In this document: one piece after another, positions 44,893 through 57,065 of the stretch
How positions within the stretch are numbered: the stretch's first letter is position 1
How the letters are laid out: every line of letters begins with the position of its first letter
Assembly (NCBI RefSeq): GCF_918797505.1
Contig: NC_092793.1
Span: forward strand, 71,109,660-71,173,659
Direction of reading: 5' to 3'
Length of the DNA stretch: 64,000 nt
From: Bemisia tabaci
Lineage: Eukaryota > Arthropoda > Insecta > Hemiptera > Aleyrodidae
Made by a program: the position numbers and the translations under genes
Notes under the pieces: model-generated
What the model was told of the DNA's origin: nothing
The model's input: the letters and a program-made list of their open reading frames with translations, nothing else
Databases searched by the model: none

Positions 44893-45720
44893 TGTTCTAC
44901 TTATATAAGTGAAAATATTCTTCTCATATCGGTACAATTTACTTTTACTTCTGCGTATTAAACTTTTATAGTTCTGATCAAGAATCATCTTCATTTGTTA
45001 CTGTCTATTAACGAGAAAAGGGACCTTCGTACATGTACCGCGAGGTAGTTAGAGGGCTTAGCCCCCAAGTTACAGTTTAAACTTGCAAACGAAAATAACT
45101 GTCTATAATTCTGTCCAAGATTTGGCTTATTATTGCGGGTAATCAGAGGAAAAAGTTGTGAAACTTCCAGAATGAAACTCTCGTTCGTTTTGTGGTAAAG
45201 AAAAGTAAAATTTGCGATTGGAAATTTGGTGACGTTGAAATTTAGTTATGTTCTTCCGTCTAAAAAACGACGATATACAAAGAACTAGATTATAGTTTAA
45301 TGCGAAATAAAAGGAGACTCATGAAATTTTAGCCCCAAAATTTATTTTAAAAAAAGTTAGTTCGAGCTGCAAAGTCGAGTGCGCACACCCTCTTGTCGAA
45401 TACTTATTACTTTCCTCCCTCCCTCCCTTCCATAAACGATTCTCATTTAGCGACACTTGTGCTAAAACGGATAAATATTGAACTGCTCAATTAACTTCAT
45501 TTTCTCCTCTTCTTCAAATGTCAAGTCGTTACAAATCATATTTTTAGCTCCAATAGCGGACGCCTATACCAACAACTTTAACTGAATTGGACGGGAAAAC
45601 TACGACAAAATGGTCGACGAAGCCCTAACTCAAAAGATAAATCGCGAAAGAGCGGTCGTCTTAGTGATTCTTTCCCTATTTCTTCACTAGGTACTTTGGA
45701 ATATTACTTAATTGCAATTT

Positions 45721-46993
45721 ACCGACGGATCGTTTTGAGAGGAAGCCACATAGTCGTCTCAAGCCTTTGATACCTTTTAATTTTCAAAGTATATCGGCCT
45801 CTCCCTTTAGCCTTTACTTGCCATTTTATTTTTTACGCGGCGATCTACTCAAATCCTCGTTTTATTTTTATCGACTGAAAAGAAAAGAAAATTTCAGTCA
45901 AGTCCCTCAGAACCAGAGAGAACGAAGGCGGAAAATAAAGTTATACATTACAATGAAAAATTAAAGAGAGCATATTTTATGGGGATACATGCAACCGTCA
46001 GACTGCCACACCAAATATACATTTTAAAAGGAGATATTATATACATACCGAGGAATTTATTCGTCATCGTATGACTTTTAAGATGACTGAAACAAAAAGC
46101 GTGTCTTCAAAAATGTAGTCCGCCCTATGATCAATTATTCAGGGTAGCTAACGCGAAACCTTCAACTTCAAGACAGCAGTGCCAACTTAGTTTTCATTTT
46201 TTAAGCTACTGCTGTATTTCATGTAATGGAAGGTGTCGTGTCACGCCTCGATGAATCACCTAAGTTGCGACTTGCATGCTTTCAAAGCACATGCCTTCCC
46301 TAGTTCTTGCTAATCTTCAATCGCAATTGAGCTGTTTTCATACTGATATGTTCGCTTGTAACTTTGTATTGGAGAGAGAAAGCGCGAAAATTGCCACGAT
46401 CGTTCACTCCTTAATAGCTTTCATGAAAAAATAATATAGCGCTGAATCCTTCCCGCGTGTTATGATCGTAAAATGAAATATTAATTGTTGACAACCGAAT
46501 TTAGTGTACGAATACATTCACTTAAGTGTAATATGTGTTGCACACTTTTTGCTGTGTACCTCGTGGCGCCTGTTCGGGCTATAATCGCCGTGAGTACACT
46601 AGCCAGTTCTATTTATTTTTTAGAATAATCACGTCATCGGAGGCTTTGAATTTTTCTTCATTCCACCCCCATCCGCCCCATCGCAAATCATAAAGTCAGA
46701 GATAGGTGACGGGCATCATCAAATTCGAATACTGCGAAAGAGACGCGCTTCTCGAGATCTGATTTGGCCTAGCTACTGAATTGAAGGCGAAACACCGCGT
46801 GGATAAAAAATTATCTCCACGTGCAACCTGACTAGGGTGAAGTCTGCTTCAAGTCTACTGCGATATTTCGTATGGGACCTCCCTCCCCGTATAGACATAT
46901 TCACATCATACGAATTATATGCGTGTTGGGATCAAACCTCGGTGATACCTGGTCAGAAATATGCGATATACGATTAAGGAACACTATGTTTTG
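45721..46993. other. spacer, nothing supported
   Basis: AT-rich. The only open frame of note (45767-45964) lacks any recognisable motif. Confidence 0.45.
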
Positions 46994-47237
46994 AAAGAAA
47001 AGACAAGGAAAAAAAGTTAAGAAAAGAAATTTAAAAAAAGAAAAGGAAAGGCAAGGAAAAGAAAAGAAAGGAAAGAAAAGAAAAGAAATGAAAAGAAACG
47101 GAAAGAAAAGGGGGGAAAGGAAAGAAAAGGAAAGAAAATGGAAGAAAAAGAAGGTAAAGGAAAGAAAATGGAAGAAAAGGAAGGAAAAGGAAAAGAAAGG
47201 AAAGACAAGGAAAGACATGGAAAGACACGGAAAAACA
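46994..47237. repeat. purine-rich simple repeat (GAAAAG/GGAAA)
   Basis: About 240 bases almost free of pyrimidines on the + strand, built from GAAAAGGAAAG-like units. Phe/Ser/Pro-rich minus-strand frames here are artefacts. Confidence 0.95.
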
Positions 47238-50200
47238 AGAGGGGGACGAGAATTTGGAAATACAGAGTTGAATGTATTTTTATATGTACTTGTGTAGTTT
47301 TTCGCAGGAGTCGAGGAATCGTAACTGGCTTTTCGCCAAAATGGATGTATTCCCGTTTTTTTACATACTTTTAACAGATCTTATCGGTGAGAAAAAAAGG
47401 TAGTGATAAACCAGACGCCAGACAGGAGACAGAGAACTCCAAAAATCTCGAAATACATCGCGAGCTAATGCCTTTTGATAGTGCTGATACCTCGAATCGA
47501 TGAATGAACATTCATAGGTAGTTAATGGTTTTTCATTTACTCTTAACTACGTACTTGTCGGTGCATGAGTTCTGGATACTCTAACTGAGACCAATGACTG
47601 CATGTCGTGTAGCGAGAGTCCCAATACTTTAGTGCTTGGACACGTGGTTGCTCGTGTTGCATACTTGACAAAATGAAGGCGGGAGTATACTAACCTCCGC
47701 AAAGGAGACTTTTTTCTCTTAAACTAAGGAAAAATGTTTCCATGTTCAATATAAAACGGGAAGTTGATGCAAAAATAATTACGTGCCAGCTCTTTAGAGT
47801 AGGTACTTGAAAAAAGACGTACTTGCATTGCTACGTCGAAAAGTTTCTATCTTTGGTTCGTTCTCTGAAAGGAAAACGAATTATCCCATTGGCTTGAAAC
47901 TTTCAATGAATATTCTGTATGAGAGAAGCACAGAACATTCGAAGAAATAGTTTTGATCAGTATTTTGCTGAAAAGCTGCAAACAAATTGGTGATTTCGAA
48001 AAAAACCATAAAACTTTATAGTTAGACAACTCCATGGAAAGAGGAGAAGGCGGGCTTATGATTTGAACGGAAAGTTTAATTGATGTGAGGCTTAAGACTT
48101 TAGGTGTAATTGAACTCTAATTGGCGGTCTCTTTTTCCAAAAGTATTCAGTATCATTATTTTTCCAGAAAATTGAGGTCTCATTTAATGGACTTTTTTCA
48201 ATTTTATTGGGTGCTCGTCCAATTTATGACATCGATTATATACTGTGCCTCACAATCACATAGGACAAGTTAAAGTGCCCGAATAGGTCATTGTTAAAAA
48301 TTTCTGAGAAAAAGGAAACATTGGTAGAGAGGACTCACCTTTTTTTGCTGTGGATTGACATCGGCATGGCGGACTTGAAAATGCTCTCGTAAAGTGATCG
48401 CTCCTGAAGTCGATATCGGCTCTAAGGATTATCCGCTCGCGAAAATTTCGGCATTACACGAATAAATAATACATCGTAGTTTTTATAACAGCCTTTCGTG
48501 ATTTTGAAGCAAGACCCCTCAATTTTTCAGCAGGAATAAGGAGTACAAAAACCAAACGACAAGGGGTGTCGAAGTTCATACGCAGTTGATTAAGCTCAAT
48601 TTTAATAGTCGTTACAATTTCATACCGCGTTCCAAACGACGAAAGTTTGGCAGGGCGTTCATGGTAACTTTTTTATTATAACACTTAAAAATGTCTTCAA
48701 AAAGGCGCAATAATTAAATCAACACACTCGGACCAACATCAACCTTGTTGAAACAAGCAAAAGAAGCGCATCACTTACTTTAAAAAAACAACACGGATCG
48801 AACAAAGACGTCTCATAAAATGCAAATTAACCACTTGAAAAATCAAATTCGAGAACCAGGATCTCACTCAATGAATCTCGCACGGACCAAGGAAGCAGGG
48901 GTGTAGAGTTGGCAGCACAAAGGAAAACACAACCCCCTCTCACACCCTCCGCTTCGCACCAAATCGCCAGGAAAAGCGTGGTGTTGCGCCATAATCTGAA
49001 ATTGAAGCCTTACACACGCGACTCGCAAACCTTTGTGCACAACAACGGCTTTAGAAACTGAAACGGCGCAGCATTACATGCCCGTGTACTTCCTTCCACA
49101 TTCCCTCAAAGCGAATTATTTCTTTCGTATAGGTATTCCTATCTGCCCCCTGTCAAGAATCGCACCTTTTTCTCCGATCGAATCGGGACGTGAAAAAACT
49201 GAAAAGGCACTTCACCTGAAAGAGTATCGTAAACGATCATCAGAAGATCATTATTCAAATGTGCAAAGTATCGGTGAAAAAAATCCTGTGCATGCTTTCT
49301 GCGTGATGAGACAAAGAAAAAGAAGCAGAAGCATGTTATAAGTAGGATGTAGGGAATATTCCTAGAACCGCAAATACTATGCAAAAGATTACCTCCAGTC
49401 TATTGTTATTCTGAAACACGAGCACGTGGTTTTCTATTCAGCTTAACATTCCGTCGATCTATTTATCATCCTTCGCGCCTTAATCTGAATTAAAACTGCA
49501 TCACCACACGATTTTAAGGATCAGATTTTCACCACCTTGATGTTAGCATTTTAAAAATAAGATTGGAAAACAAGAATGGTTAGCGTCAGATACAAGAGGT
49601 GGCATCTTTTTAACATTGATCCTAACTTTTACAAACGTAAAACGAGTCCAATTGAAGTTATCAACCAATAAGAGTATTTATTTCCAAGTGTACAAGGACT
49701 CGTCCTTTTTTTCTTACAATTAGTTGTATGATGTGCCATTTTTCTTGATCCCTTCGCAGTGGTTATGTAATAAAGGGTCATGTTTAATAACACGTGTTTC
49801 AGTACCACAAACATCACAAGTTCTCAGTGCAAAAATGAAGATCAATCAGAAAATGCATCTATAGTGATCACGTGGAATTTGAAAAGTCAGGCTTATAGTT
49901 CCCTACACTTTGTTAGCCTTGATTAGGTGCCTCCAGTCAAACTTCTCGACGGATGTTTTCGGTGGGCAGTCATGTGGGGGAAAATTCTCTATCCAAGTAC
50001 TGGCCCTTAAATGCATGCGTTCTCTTCGCAAAAAACCGAAGATTAGTAAGGAGAATTCTATCAAAAAATCAGTTTTGGATCTATTCCATGCGTAGATTTG
50101 TGAGGGATGAAACTTAAAGACTACACAAGCGCACGTGGCGCCAACTTTCGAGAATTTACAGCCAAATTGAGGTTCGTACCATCAAAATTGCGTCAATTTT

Positions 50201-50283
50201 TAAAATGCATCAAAAGCCTTGAAAGGCTGAAATGCATTTTGAAACGTCACAAGCCGAAAAAAACAAAGTGGGTCTGTACCAAT
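47238..50283. other. largely unique spacer
   Basis: No gene supported. A short piece of the ACAACTATTCG dispersed family lies near 47625-47690 (GTTGCTCGTGTTGCATACTT, AAAATGAAGGCGGG). The 102-codon frame at 49033-49341 has no recognisable domain. Confidence 0.4.
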
Positions 50284-50304
50284 AAAAAAAAAAAAAAAAA
50301 AAAA
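50284..50304. repeat. A21 homopolymer
   Basis: Run of 21 A. Similar tracts occur at 171-187 and 60977-60993. Upstream sequence shows no retroposed gene that I recognise. Confidence 0.9.
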
Positions 50305-50333
50305 CTATCAGGCGTCACGAAAGGGACTGTTTA

Positions 50334-50843
50334 ATGTTAAACGAAGAATTTTTCCCTGAAAATTGCGTGTCAGATGAAAAATATGAGCGAAACGAGGACG
50401 CTGATTTCCCTGCGGATGAGAGATCACGTTGCACAAGTCTTGTCGTTTGGAGAATGGAAATCACTGGGAGCGCGACAACCGAAACTCGCGGAATGACTGA
50501 TCAAGAGCGAAAGAACGAACTACTGGTCCAACCTTCGAAACCGTTATGGCCCATTAAGGCATCGCGGCTGGCGAGCCATGACATCAGGAGAGGAGAAAGG
50601 AGGGGACGGGGAACGGGGACCGCTGACTCATTCGTGGTGGGGCTACTCGTTGGAAGTAGTGGGGTTGTCGCGGGTAAGGGTGCTTTTGCCGCGTCGAGGG
50701 ATGCCGCGAGGGAGAGAGGTGATAAGAGGGAAGGGGGGAGGGCTAGAGAGCTCACTGTTAAAGAGGAGTGGGAGCGCTCCTGTAATTTACGTAATTTTGT
50801 GAATTTTTATGAACTTCTCCGCTTCAGGCAAATTTTATCCTGA
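50334..50843 (+). CDS. unrecognised ORF, 169 codons
   Basis: One of the longest ATG frames in the window. The N-terminal third is acidic and the middle is basic with RRGERRGRGTG. A hydrophobic stretch SFVVGLLVGSSGVVAGKGAF follows, then a charged RE-rich tail. No family recognised; an antisense 84-codon frame overlaps it and local G-richness could explain it. Doubtful. Confidence 0.15.
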   Translation: MLNEEFFPENCVSDEKYERNEDADFPADERSRCTSLVVWRMEITGSATTETRGMTDQERKNELLVQPSKPLWPIKASRLASHDIRRGERRGRGTGTADSFVVGLLVGSSGVVAGKGAFAASRDAARERGDKREGGRARELTVKEEWERSCNLRNFVNFYELLRFRQILS

Positions 50844-51271
50844 CGTAAAATTAGAGTAGCCGTCCTGCCAGTTATTAAACCGGCTTGTTTTCATAATTCA
50901 TTCATAATTAGTTTAGCTGTGAACAGGGGCAGTGTTTCACTCGTAAGGCGGGAATGCCCCTCGTAACTTTTGATGAAAACTTTTCACAAAGTCGCCCTAC
51001 TTTTTTCGCCTTAGGCTTTGTTTGGTACTTTCATTCCTTATTTTTTGCCCCTCTCTCGTTCTCAATCTTTTTTTTTCCCTTGTGAAGCCAAATACCTGTC
51101 GACGGTGGCCCAAATGGAATATTGATATGCCAAAACATAAAATTCTCCTCAGATATTGTACAAATTGTGAGAGACAGAATTTCACGGTTTCAAAGTTGAA
51201 CTCGAAGTGACATGAAACATTTAAAACCTCGACTTTCAGCCGCCTACCAATTAACCTATGTCGAAAATATT

Positions 51272-51395
51272 TGGACGTATTTCGGTCAAACGGAACTATG
51301 TGCATTAAGACATGAGCCCCGAGACCCATAAGAATATATGCATAACAGGGCTCATGTCATAATGCAAATAGTTCCGTTTGACAGAAATACATCCA
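51272..51395. mobile_element. 124-bp hairpin MITE, TGGACGTATTTC family
   Basis: Arms TGGACGTATTTCGGTCAAAC then GGAACTATGTGCATTA pair with the right arm. A GAGCCC/GGGCTC pair flanks a small loop around CCCATAAGAATATATG. Almost the whole element is one stem. Confidence 0.88.
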
Positions 51396-51649
51396 TTTGA
51401 CCCTTGGTTATTCATTCATTATCCTCCCTCCGCCATTTTTTGTCCCTCTCTTAAGAATAATACTAGGTAAACATAATTGTGTGATCTCCGGCCTTATACT
51501 CTGCACCATAGGCATAGAAAAATCACACGGAAGGTTGTGTTAAAACGCTAATCAGTCATCCATCAAGATTTTTAAGTGAGGCAGGAGAACTGGGCTCTGG
51601 GATTTGTGTCACTGGCAGGTCTGATGGGAATTATAGAGAAAGTTTGAAG

Positions 51650-51910
51650 ATATCGACGGTGAAACTACCAAACCACGTATCTCGTTTGCGGTGTTTAAAA
51701 ATCTACGCTCGCATTTTATTTTTTTGAAGTCGACCAAATCAATATCATTCCTTGAAATTTTCACAGAATTTTCTCCGCACAAAGAGGAAAAATCACAGAA
51801 ATTTTCAAGACTGGATGTTAAGTTGTTTTTCATTTAAAAAATAAAGTATGACAGGAAGTCTGCGACGTCGCAAACCGAGATACGTGGTTTGGTAGTTTCA
51901 CCGTCGATAT
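51650..51910. mobile_element. MITE, TATCGACGGTGAAACTACC ends, 261 bp
   Basis: Inverted ends extend about 45 bases (TATCGACGGTGAAACTACC, AAACCACGTATCTCG, TTTGCG) and are nearly perfect. The inside has ACAGGAAGTCTGCGACGTCG and AAAATAAAGTATG. This is the best-preserved copy of the family. Confidence 0.88.
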
Positions 51911-53063
51911 GCAATTAAGCTAGCAAATTGAAAACACAAAGGCTTGATTATGAGAAGAAGATTGAACAATTGGGCTAAATTTTCCTATAGGAAACTGATA
52001 TTTGAGGCTCTAGTCATATCCAAGAAAAGTGGAATAAGTGTTATTCCAGTCTTTCTTTCTATCAACAAATTAATTTAAGGAGCACGATTTTCTGTTTAAA
52101 ATTCACTCGTCATTTTCCATCACCATATTCAGAATTGGAATCATCCGAGAATATCCCGCATAACAGGTTCTAGACTTTTTAGTTAACAGAGAAAAAGAAT
52201 TACAAATGAAATAACGCGATATAAACCAACTGAAATGCCCGAAAGATAAACTCAACATTCGAATAATGCGCGGAGTGTAAGACAATGGAAGAAAATATTC
52301 AAAGTTGGGTTCGAACCTAACATACAACTATTTTAACTCCGCGGTGAGCCGGGTTGCATAAGCTCGATTTTGCGGGCGAACTCAGAGGTCTGCGCATAAG
52401 GCTTTCGCGACAGAGTACAGGTGCAATCAGTGTTTTCCTCGAGCGTGACGACGACGTGACGTCTATCGGTCAACTATTCGGACGCTCCTATCGCACATAC
52501 TTAAAACGCGATATTAATAAACTGAGATGCTTTCTGACAAACAAAGTCGGCATTTGAATAATGCATTGATTGTGAGCGTGAAACAATGGACGAATATACA
52601 AAGATAGCAAAAAAGATAGATAAATGAAGCAGTATCTATCGTGGATTGTTCCATAATTAATGCTGCCTACTAGAACATAGGTGGCAACATAGAAATGGCA
52701 GGGACACAGCTGCAGTTCGTGCTCTTTTGTTGGCCCAGTATGACTACGAAGGTCAAAGAAACTTAGGGTAAAGGCTGAGGCCCCGCAATCCCGCAGCCTC
52801 ACTGAGGCAATTCGACAGCCTCATAGCCTCGGCCAACCTCTTTTTATTCTTCCGCTAGCACCTCTATGCTATCTCTTCTTGCCCTTACCTCTTCCTGCAT
52901 CTCTGCTCTGCCCGCCGTTCAATTTTTTACCGGTCTTCTCACCTTGATTCTCTGTTTAACATGCCCATGTCCCTAGGTTCCTTCGTAGTCCTCACAATCT
53001 CTCTGGAGCAGAAACGGGCTGGCTCAGAAGGTGACCCGAGAACTTGTGATCCAAGAGTCCCTG
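51911..53063. other. spacer, nothing firmly supported
   Basis: Contains GGTTCGAAC at 52310 (tRNA B-box-like) and short frames without domains. ACAACTATTTTAACT at about 52325 resembles a stretch at about 26600, hinting at an old dispersed repeat. Confidence 0.35.
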
Positions 53064-53296
53064 CTGCCGTATAAGCCATTAGGCGTTGCCAAATTCCCTT
53101 CGACAAATCACGAATTTTCAAGAAAATGTGATTATTTCTCTTTCGATTTTTCAGAGGAATTCCTTCGTAATTTGATCCAAGAAGTCTGAAAATTCCAAGG
53201 AGAAATATTCACAACTTTCCTCAAAAATACACATTTTCTGAGAGGAAATTTGGCAACATTCGAATTCGCATACGGCGTTGTTCCTTAGCACGGCAG
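53064..53296. mobile_element. MITE, CTGCCGTGCTAAGG family, diverged left end
   Basis: Right end ATACGGCGTTGTTCCTTAGC ACGGCAG is typical; the left end CTGCCGTATAAGCC is altered. Sub-terminal GTTGCCAAATTCC and ATTTGGCAACATTC are conserved. Confidence 0.7.
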
Positions 53297-54403
53297 CCTG
53301 GGGGTATTTCATGTGGTTAAGATTTAGGTTTTTTTCTCAGCTCACAAATGAATGAACTCATAGCAAAAGCTGCAAATTTTTCCCATTTAAATTTCATCCA
53401 CATCGTTTTAAGCGCTTCCAAGGGCCGGAAAATGTCGTCTTTTGGCTACCATGTTGGTCACAGTGACCTAACATCCGAATGCGTAAAAAATTTGAGAGAC
53501 CAATTTGTGTTTCAGTTTGAATTCTTATGCTTTTCCAAAACTTATCTGACATCTTTCTAATAACTCGGATTGCCAGTAACCCTTAAAATTCCAGGACATA
53601 TCATTTTTTCCTTTGATTTTGAACTGTGAGTTGGCAACGTCTGCGAATTTTGATACAGTTATTGTCAGTAAAAGTAAGAGGGGTCAAATCCTTGAAAGAG
53701 AATAGTTTCCTGGCTATGTACACATTTTTCACGACATCACATGTATCATCTAAGTTGGGAAGAAATCTGTGGAAAACCCCCTGTATTTAATTCATACCTG
53801 TTTCCCTCGTCAATATTTCACGGTTGCAGCAGATATTGTTGGTAATTAATTGTAAAGACGAAATGTCGCCGTGCAAGTAACTGAGATACTGTAATACTAG
53901 ATGGGTCTTAAAATGGTTTATTAATTGAGATTTTTCAAAAGAAAAACATCATTTTGAAGACTTTAGTTCGGCTTCGAGTGGCTGGGCAACTAAACTAACG
54001 GTGTGGCAAAGCCTGCGGTATCATGCAAAAATGAAGGCGGTTCGGATTGAAGGAGTTCCTCTGTCAATGAAGCCGTAATGTAAAATTCATGAGTACGGTT
54101 CATTTGCGCGTTTATTTACTTTGCATGTTGTTTCATGATTGATATTCTCAGGATCTTCCTCATCAGATTTGAGGAGCTTCATAATGACATCTGAACTGCA
54201 TAATATCTGAATATCTCGGTGACTTTCGCGGAATTTTTGGCCGACATTCGACAATTCGAAACTGACAATTCGAAATTCTCAGCAAGCTCCGTGTTTGAAT
54301 TTCGAATGCAGAAACTGATTGAGTGATACAAATTGAAGGGTTTATTCGCTGGGAGTACTAAGCGTCCCGAACTTATCCTCTTATGGTAAAAGTGCAAAAA
54401 TAC

Positions 54404-54550
54404 CAGTGGTGGGCTGATGATCGATATTTCCCCATTTAAATGCCGCGGAAAAGAATCGATCATTCACGGGTAGGTTGCGAACACCATCTTTATTGATCCG
54501 ATTCCTTAGGTTTAAATGGCAAACCTATCAATGTATCGCAAAACAATCCT
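54404..54550. mobile_element. hAT-type MITE, CAGTGGTGGG end, right end lost
   Basis: Inner sequence ATGATCGATATTTCCCCATT, AAGAATCGATCATTC and TTAGGTTTAAATGGCAAACC matches the 40938 and 44470 elements. The right terminus is unrecognisable. Confidence 0.6.
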
Positions 54551-54703
54551 CAAGAGCTGCTCCTCATATGTCCGCATGCGTTGTTTTTGAGTCCGCATAA
54601 GGCACTCTATGAGTTGAAGCTCTGCAGTAGTGTTTCTTCCCGCTTTTATCTACATTTGCGAGATTCGGCTTCATTCTGCATGCCATTTTATGCAACACCA
54701 GCT

Positions 54704-55636
54704 CCCTGGCAAAAATTGGCAGCAGAATCTGTGTTCCAAAATACCATAGACCTACAGCCGGCTGTAAGATTTCCAATAGCTTCTATAGCCGGCAACACAA
54801 TTTCTTATAGCCTTTTATAGCCGATGGCGACTAAGCAACAGCTTGGCGATAAAGTGTATGCTAAACGTTACTGATTATACGGATGCTAGGACTTAGTTAG
54901 TTTTTGGACTACCGCCCCCTTTTGGGCCGTAGTATCTTGATTTATTTTGCGAGGAAAGCTCCGCACTTCTGAAGGATGCCTGCCATTCCTAATATATTGG
55001 AGAGCCTTCAATTTCTTATGATACTGTGCAATACCTCTGGTGTGAAATAGTTGCTTCAAGCGCCGTGGTACTCTGCGGCGCGGCGGGCGGATAGCCTGCG
55101 CGAAACGTGCATTGGCGCCTACAAACCTAACAGAGATACTTCACGCATTGCGCAATGCGTGAAGTATCCCTGTTAGGTTTGTAGGCGCCAGTGCGCCGCC
55201 GCTCCGCTTTATGTTAGGCTCTAATATTTAATCTCGTGGAGTCAGCGTTATTCAACTCATGACTTTGAAATGTTTGCACACTCTGTATGGATTATTCTCA
55301 TTTTATTTGATGAAAAAAAAATATGTTCTAAAGGAAAATATAATGTGCGTTTTGTAAATATTAAGGTGATTCCGTACAAACTTAAAGATTTACAAAGCAC
55401 ACGAATTTCTACACAATTTCTTATAGCCTTTCATAGCCGATGGCGAAAAAGCAACAGCCAGGCGATAAAAACTATAGCCCGGCTGTATAATTTTTTATCG
55501 CTTCGTGTAGCCCGGCCGTATGATTTTTTCCACTTTCTACAGCCAGCTACATTATTTTCTATCGCCTTCTTCGGTCGGCTATAAGAACTCTTACGGTATT
55601 TTGAAACGCAGCTCCTATCGCCAATTTTTACCAGGG
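54704..55636. mobile_element. TIR element, CCCTGGTAAAAATTGGC family, 933 bp
   Basis: Left CCCTGGCAAAAATTGGC...CAAAATACCAT pairs with right CGCCAATTTTTACCAGGG. Sub-terminal TATAGCCG-rich blocks occur at both ends. The palindromic hairpin 55114-55189 sits inside. A truncated, inverted relative is at 37213-37763. No transposase frame; target duplication unclear. Confidence 0.8.
55114..55189. repeat. near-perfect 76-nt palindrome of the ATACTTCACGCATTGCG module
   Basis: GGCGCCTACAAACCTAACAG...ATACTTCACGCATTGCG is followed with no spacer by its complement; I count one mismatch over 38-base arms. As single-stranded DNA or RNA it would form a very stable hairpin. Confidence 0.92.
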
Positions 55637-55869
55637 CTTCCTTGCGGCGAAACAGGGGTATTAAAACTGTAGTGCTGCATGCGGCTATTAGTAGTAGAGT
55701 TAGGCAAAAGTAATCTTAAGGTGAAAACTCAATTTTTTTAGCACGAGGAAATAACCATTCGGGGTCAAAAATATAGATCTTCGGTTTTTTATGCTTACTG
55801 CCGATTCCGTATAGCTTGACATTTTAGTTATTCTTCGCGGGTAATTTTTCAAGAAATGAAGAGTATTTT

Positions 55870-55950
55870 TTCAATTAAAAAACAAAAGATGACAGGAAAT
55901 TTGCTGCGTCGCAACCCGAGGTACGTTTTTTGCAGTTGCATTGTCGATGC
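55870..55950. mobile_element. MITE fragment, TATCGACGGTGAAACTA family
   Basis: AAAGATGACAGGAAATTTGC, TGCGTCGCAACCCGAGGTAC and TTGTCGATG match the right end of the family. Confidence 0.5.
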
Positions 55951-55993
55951 GCGCGAACTGCACGGAACGCGAGGGGCATGATTGACATCAAAA

Positions 55994-56245
55994 CTGCCGT
56001 GCTAAGGAAAAACGTCGTATGAACATTCGAGAGTTGCCAAATTTTCACCGATAAAGTGTTTATTTTTGAGGAAAATTAAAGATATTTTTCCTTGAAATTT
56101 CCAGAATTTTCAGATCAAATTGCAAGCAAAAATATCTGAGAAATTGGAAGGAAATTTTCACAAATTTTCTTGAAAATTAGCGATTTGTCCAAGGAAATTT
56201 GGCAACGCTTGAAGGTTCATACGGCGTTTTTACTTAGCACGGCAG
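55994..56245. mobile_element. MITE, CTGCCGTGCTAAGGAAAAACG ends, 252 bp
   Basis: Left CTGCCGTGCTAAGGAAAAAC, then GAACATTCGAGAGTTGCCAA; right AATTTGGCAACGC, GAAGGTTCATACGGCG and TTAGCACGGCAG. The ends are flanked by A runs on both sides. The 178-codon frame 56170-56706 starts in this element. Confidence 0.9.
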
Positions 56246-57065
56246 AAAATCTGGCGATGCCAGACAGCGCGTGCGCAGTGTCCATTCTCTTCCGGATTCC
56301 GCGCTCGACGACAAAGGCTCGAGCAGCTGAAAGCGCACAAAACTTCCTTTTCAGGGCTAAACAAAAAGTAAATAATTCTGGAATCCGATTTGAAGAGGAC
56401 AAGAGAATGAAAGGCCGGAGGAAAAAAAAATCTGCCATCCTACAACGTCCTTGTTACCTTTCCTATTCTTTCCTCTTCTTTTTGCCTTTACTCCCCCCCC
56501 CCTCTTCAGACCTTTCTTCCCGAAGGATATTTACCTTATGCCTCGAAAGATCGTGGATGGGAGGCGTCTTGAGGTTCGACGTTGCACCTGGACTTGATCG
56601 TCTTGTGCCGGAGGAAAAAAATCATTTTATGGGGATAATAATTTTGACTGGAACGGAACAATCCCTCCTCTCTCCTCCCTCCTCACTTCAGCTCTTGTCG
56701 AGTTGAACAATAGTGTCGCGTGCGGGCCTTTCCGATCGGTCGCTTTATTCCGTCCAAATGGATCGCGTAAGGCGTAAGACGAGACTACACTAGAGGGAAG
56801 AAAATAGGGGGATTTCCCCTCAGTTTCATCACTGATCCGCACCTTGAGTGAGCTGTGACAAAAACTAACTCTGAAGACCATATAAGCATTAAGAATAGAC
56901 TAAGGCTATCGGCTATAGGTGCCCAAGATCTGATGGGAGTCTGAACGCAGCTGCTGCTCCTGAATGTTTTATTTTCGATGTAACTTCAGAGGAAGGAGCA
57001 TTCAGGGTGGATACCGGAAAAACATGAAAATTCATCGCAATGTTTTGAAAGCTCTGCTGTTATTT
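56246..57065. other. spacer with overlapping spurious frames
   Basis: Frames on both strands (56170-56706 +, 56217-56438 -, 56627-56881 -) lack domains and partly derive from the MITE. No gene supported. Confidence 0.4.

Larger units (their letters stand above)
44253..45720. repeat. duplicated segment, copy B (without the Helitron)
   Basis: Begins directly after the gap with CCCCGACCCGGGAGCTCAAG, as at 40721. It contains a hAT-type MITE and a second MITE at 44640-44892, and about 650 bases with no counterpart in copy A. It then resumes homology at 45540 and crosses the Helitron empty site at 45701/45702. Confidence 0.85.

Noticed and set aside
46901..47374. Phe/Ser/Pro-rich and Lys/Glu-rich frames
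   Set aside because: They are translations of a purine-rich simple repeat.
52305..52325. GGTTCGAAC, tRNA T-arm-like
   Set aside because: No acceptor stem, D-arm or anticodon arm could be built around it.
56170..56706. 178-codon frame, the longest ATG-type frame in this part
   Set aside because: It starts in the right arm of a MITE and shows no recognisable domain.
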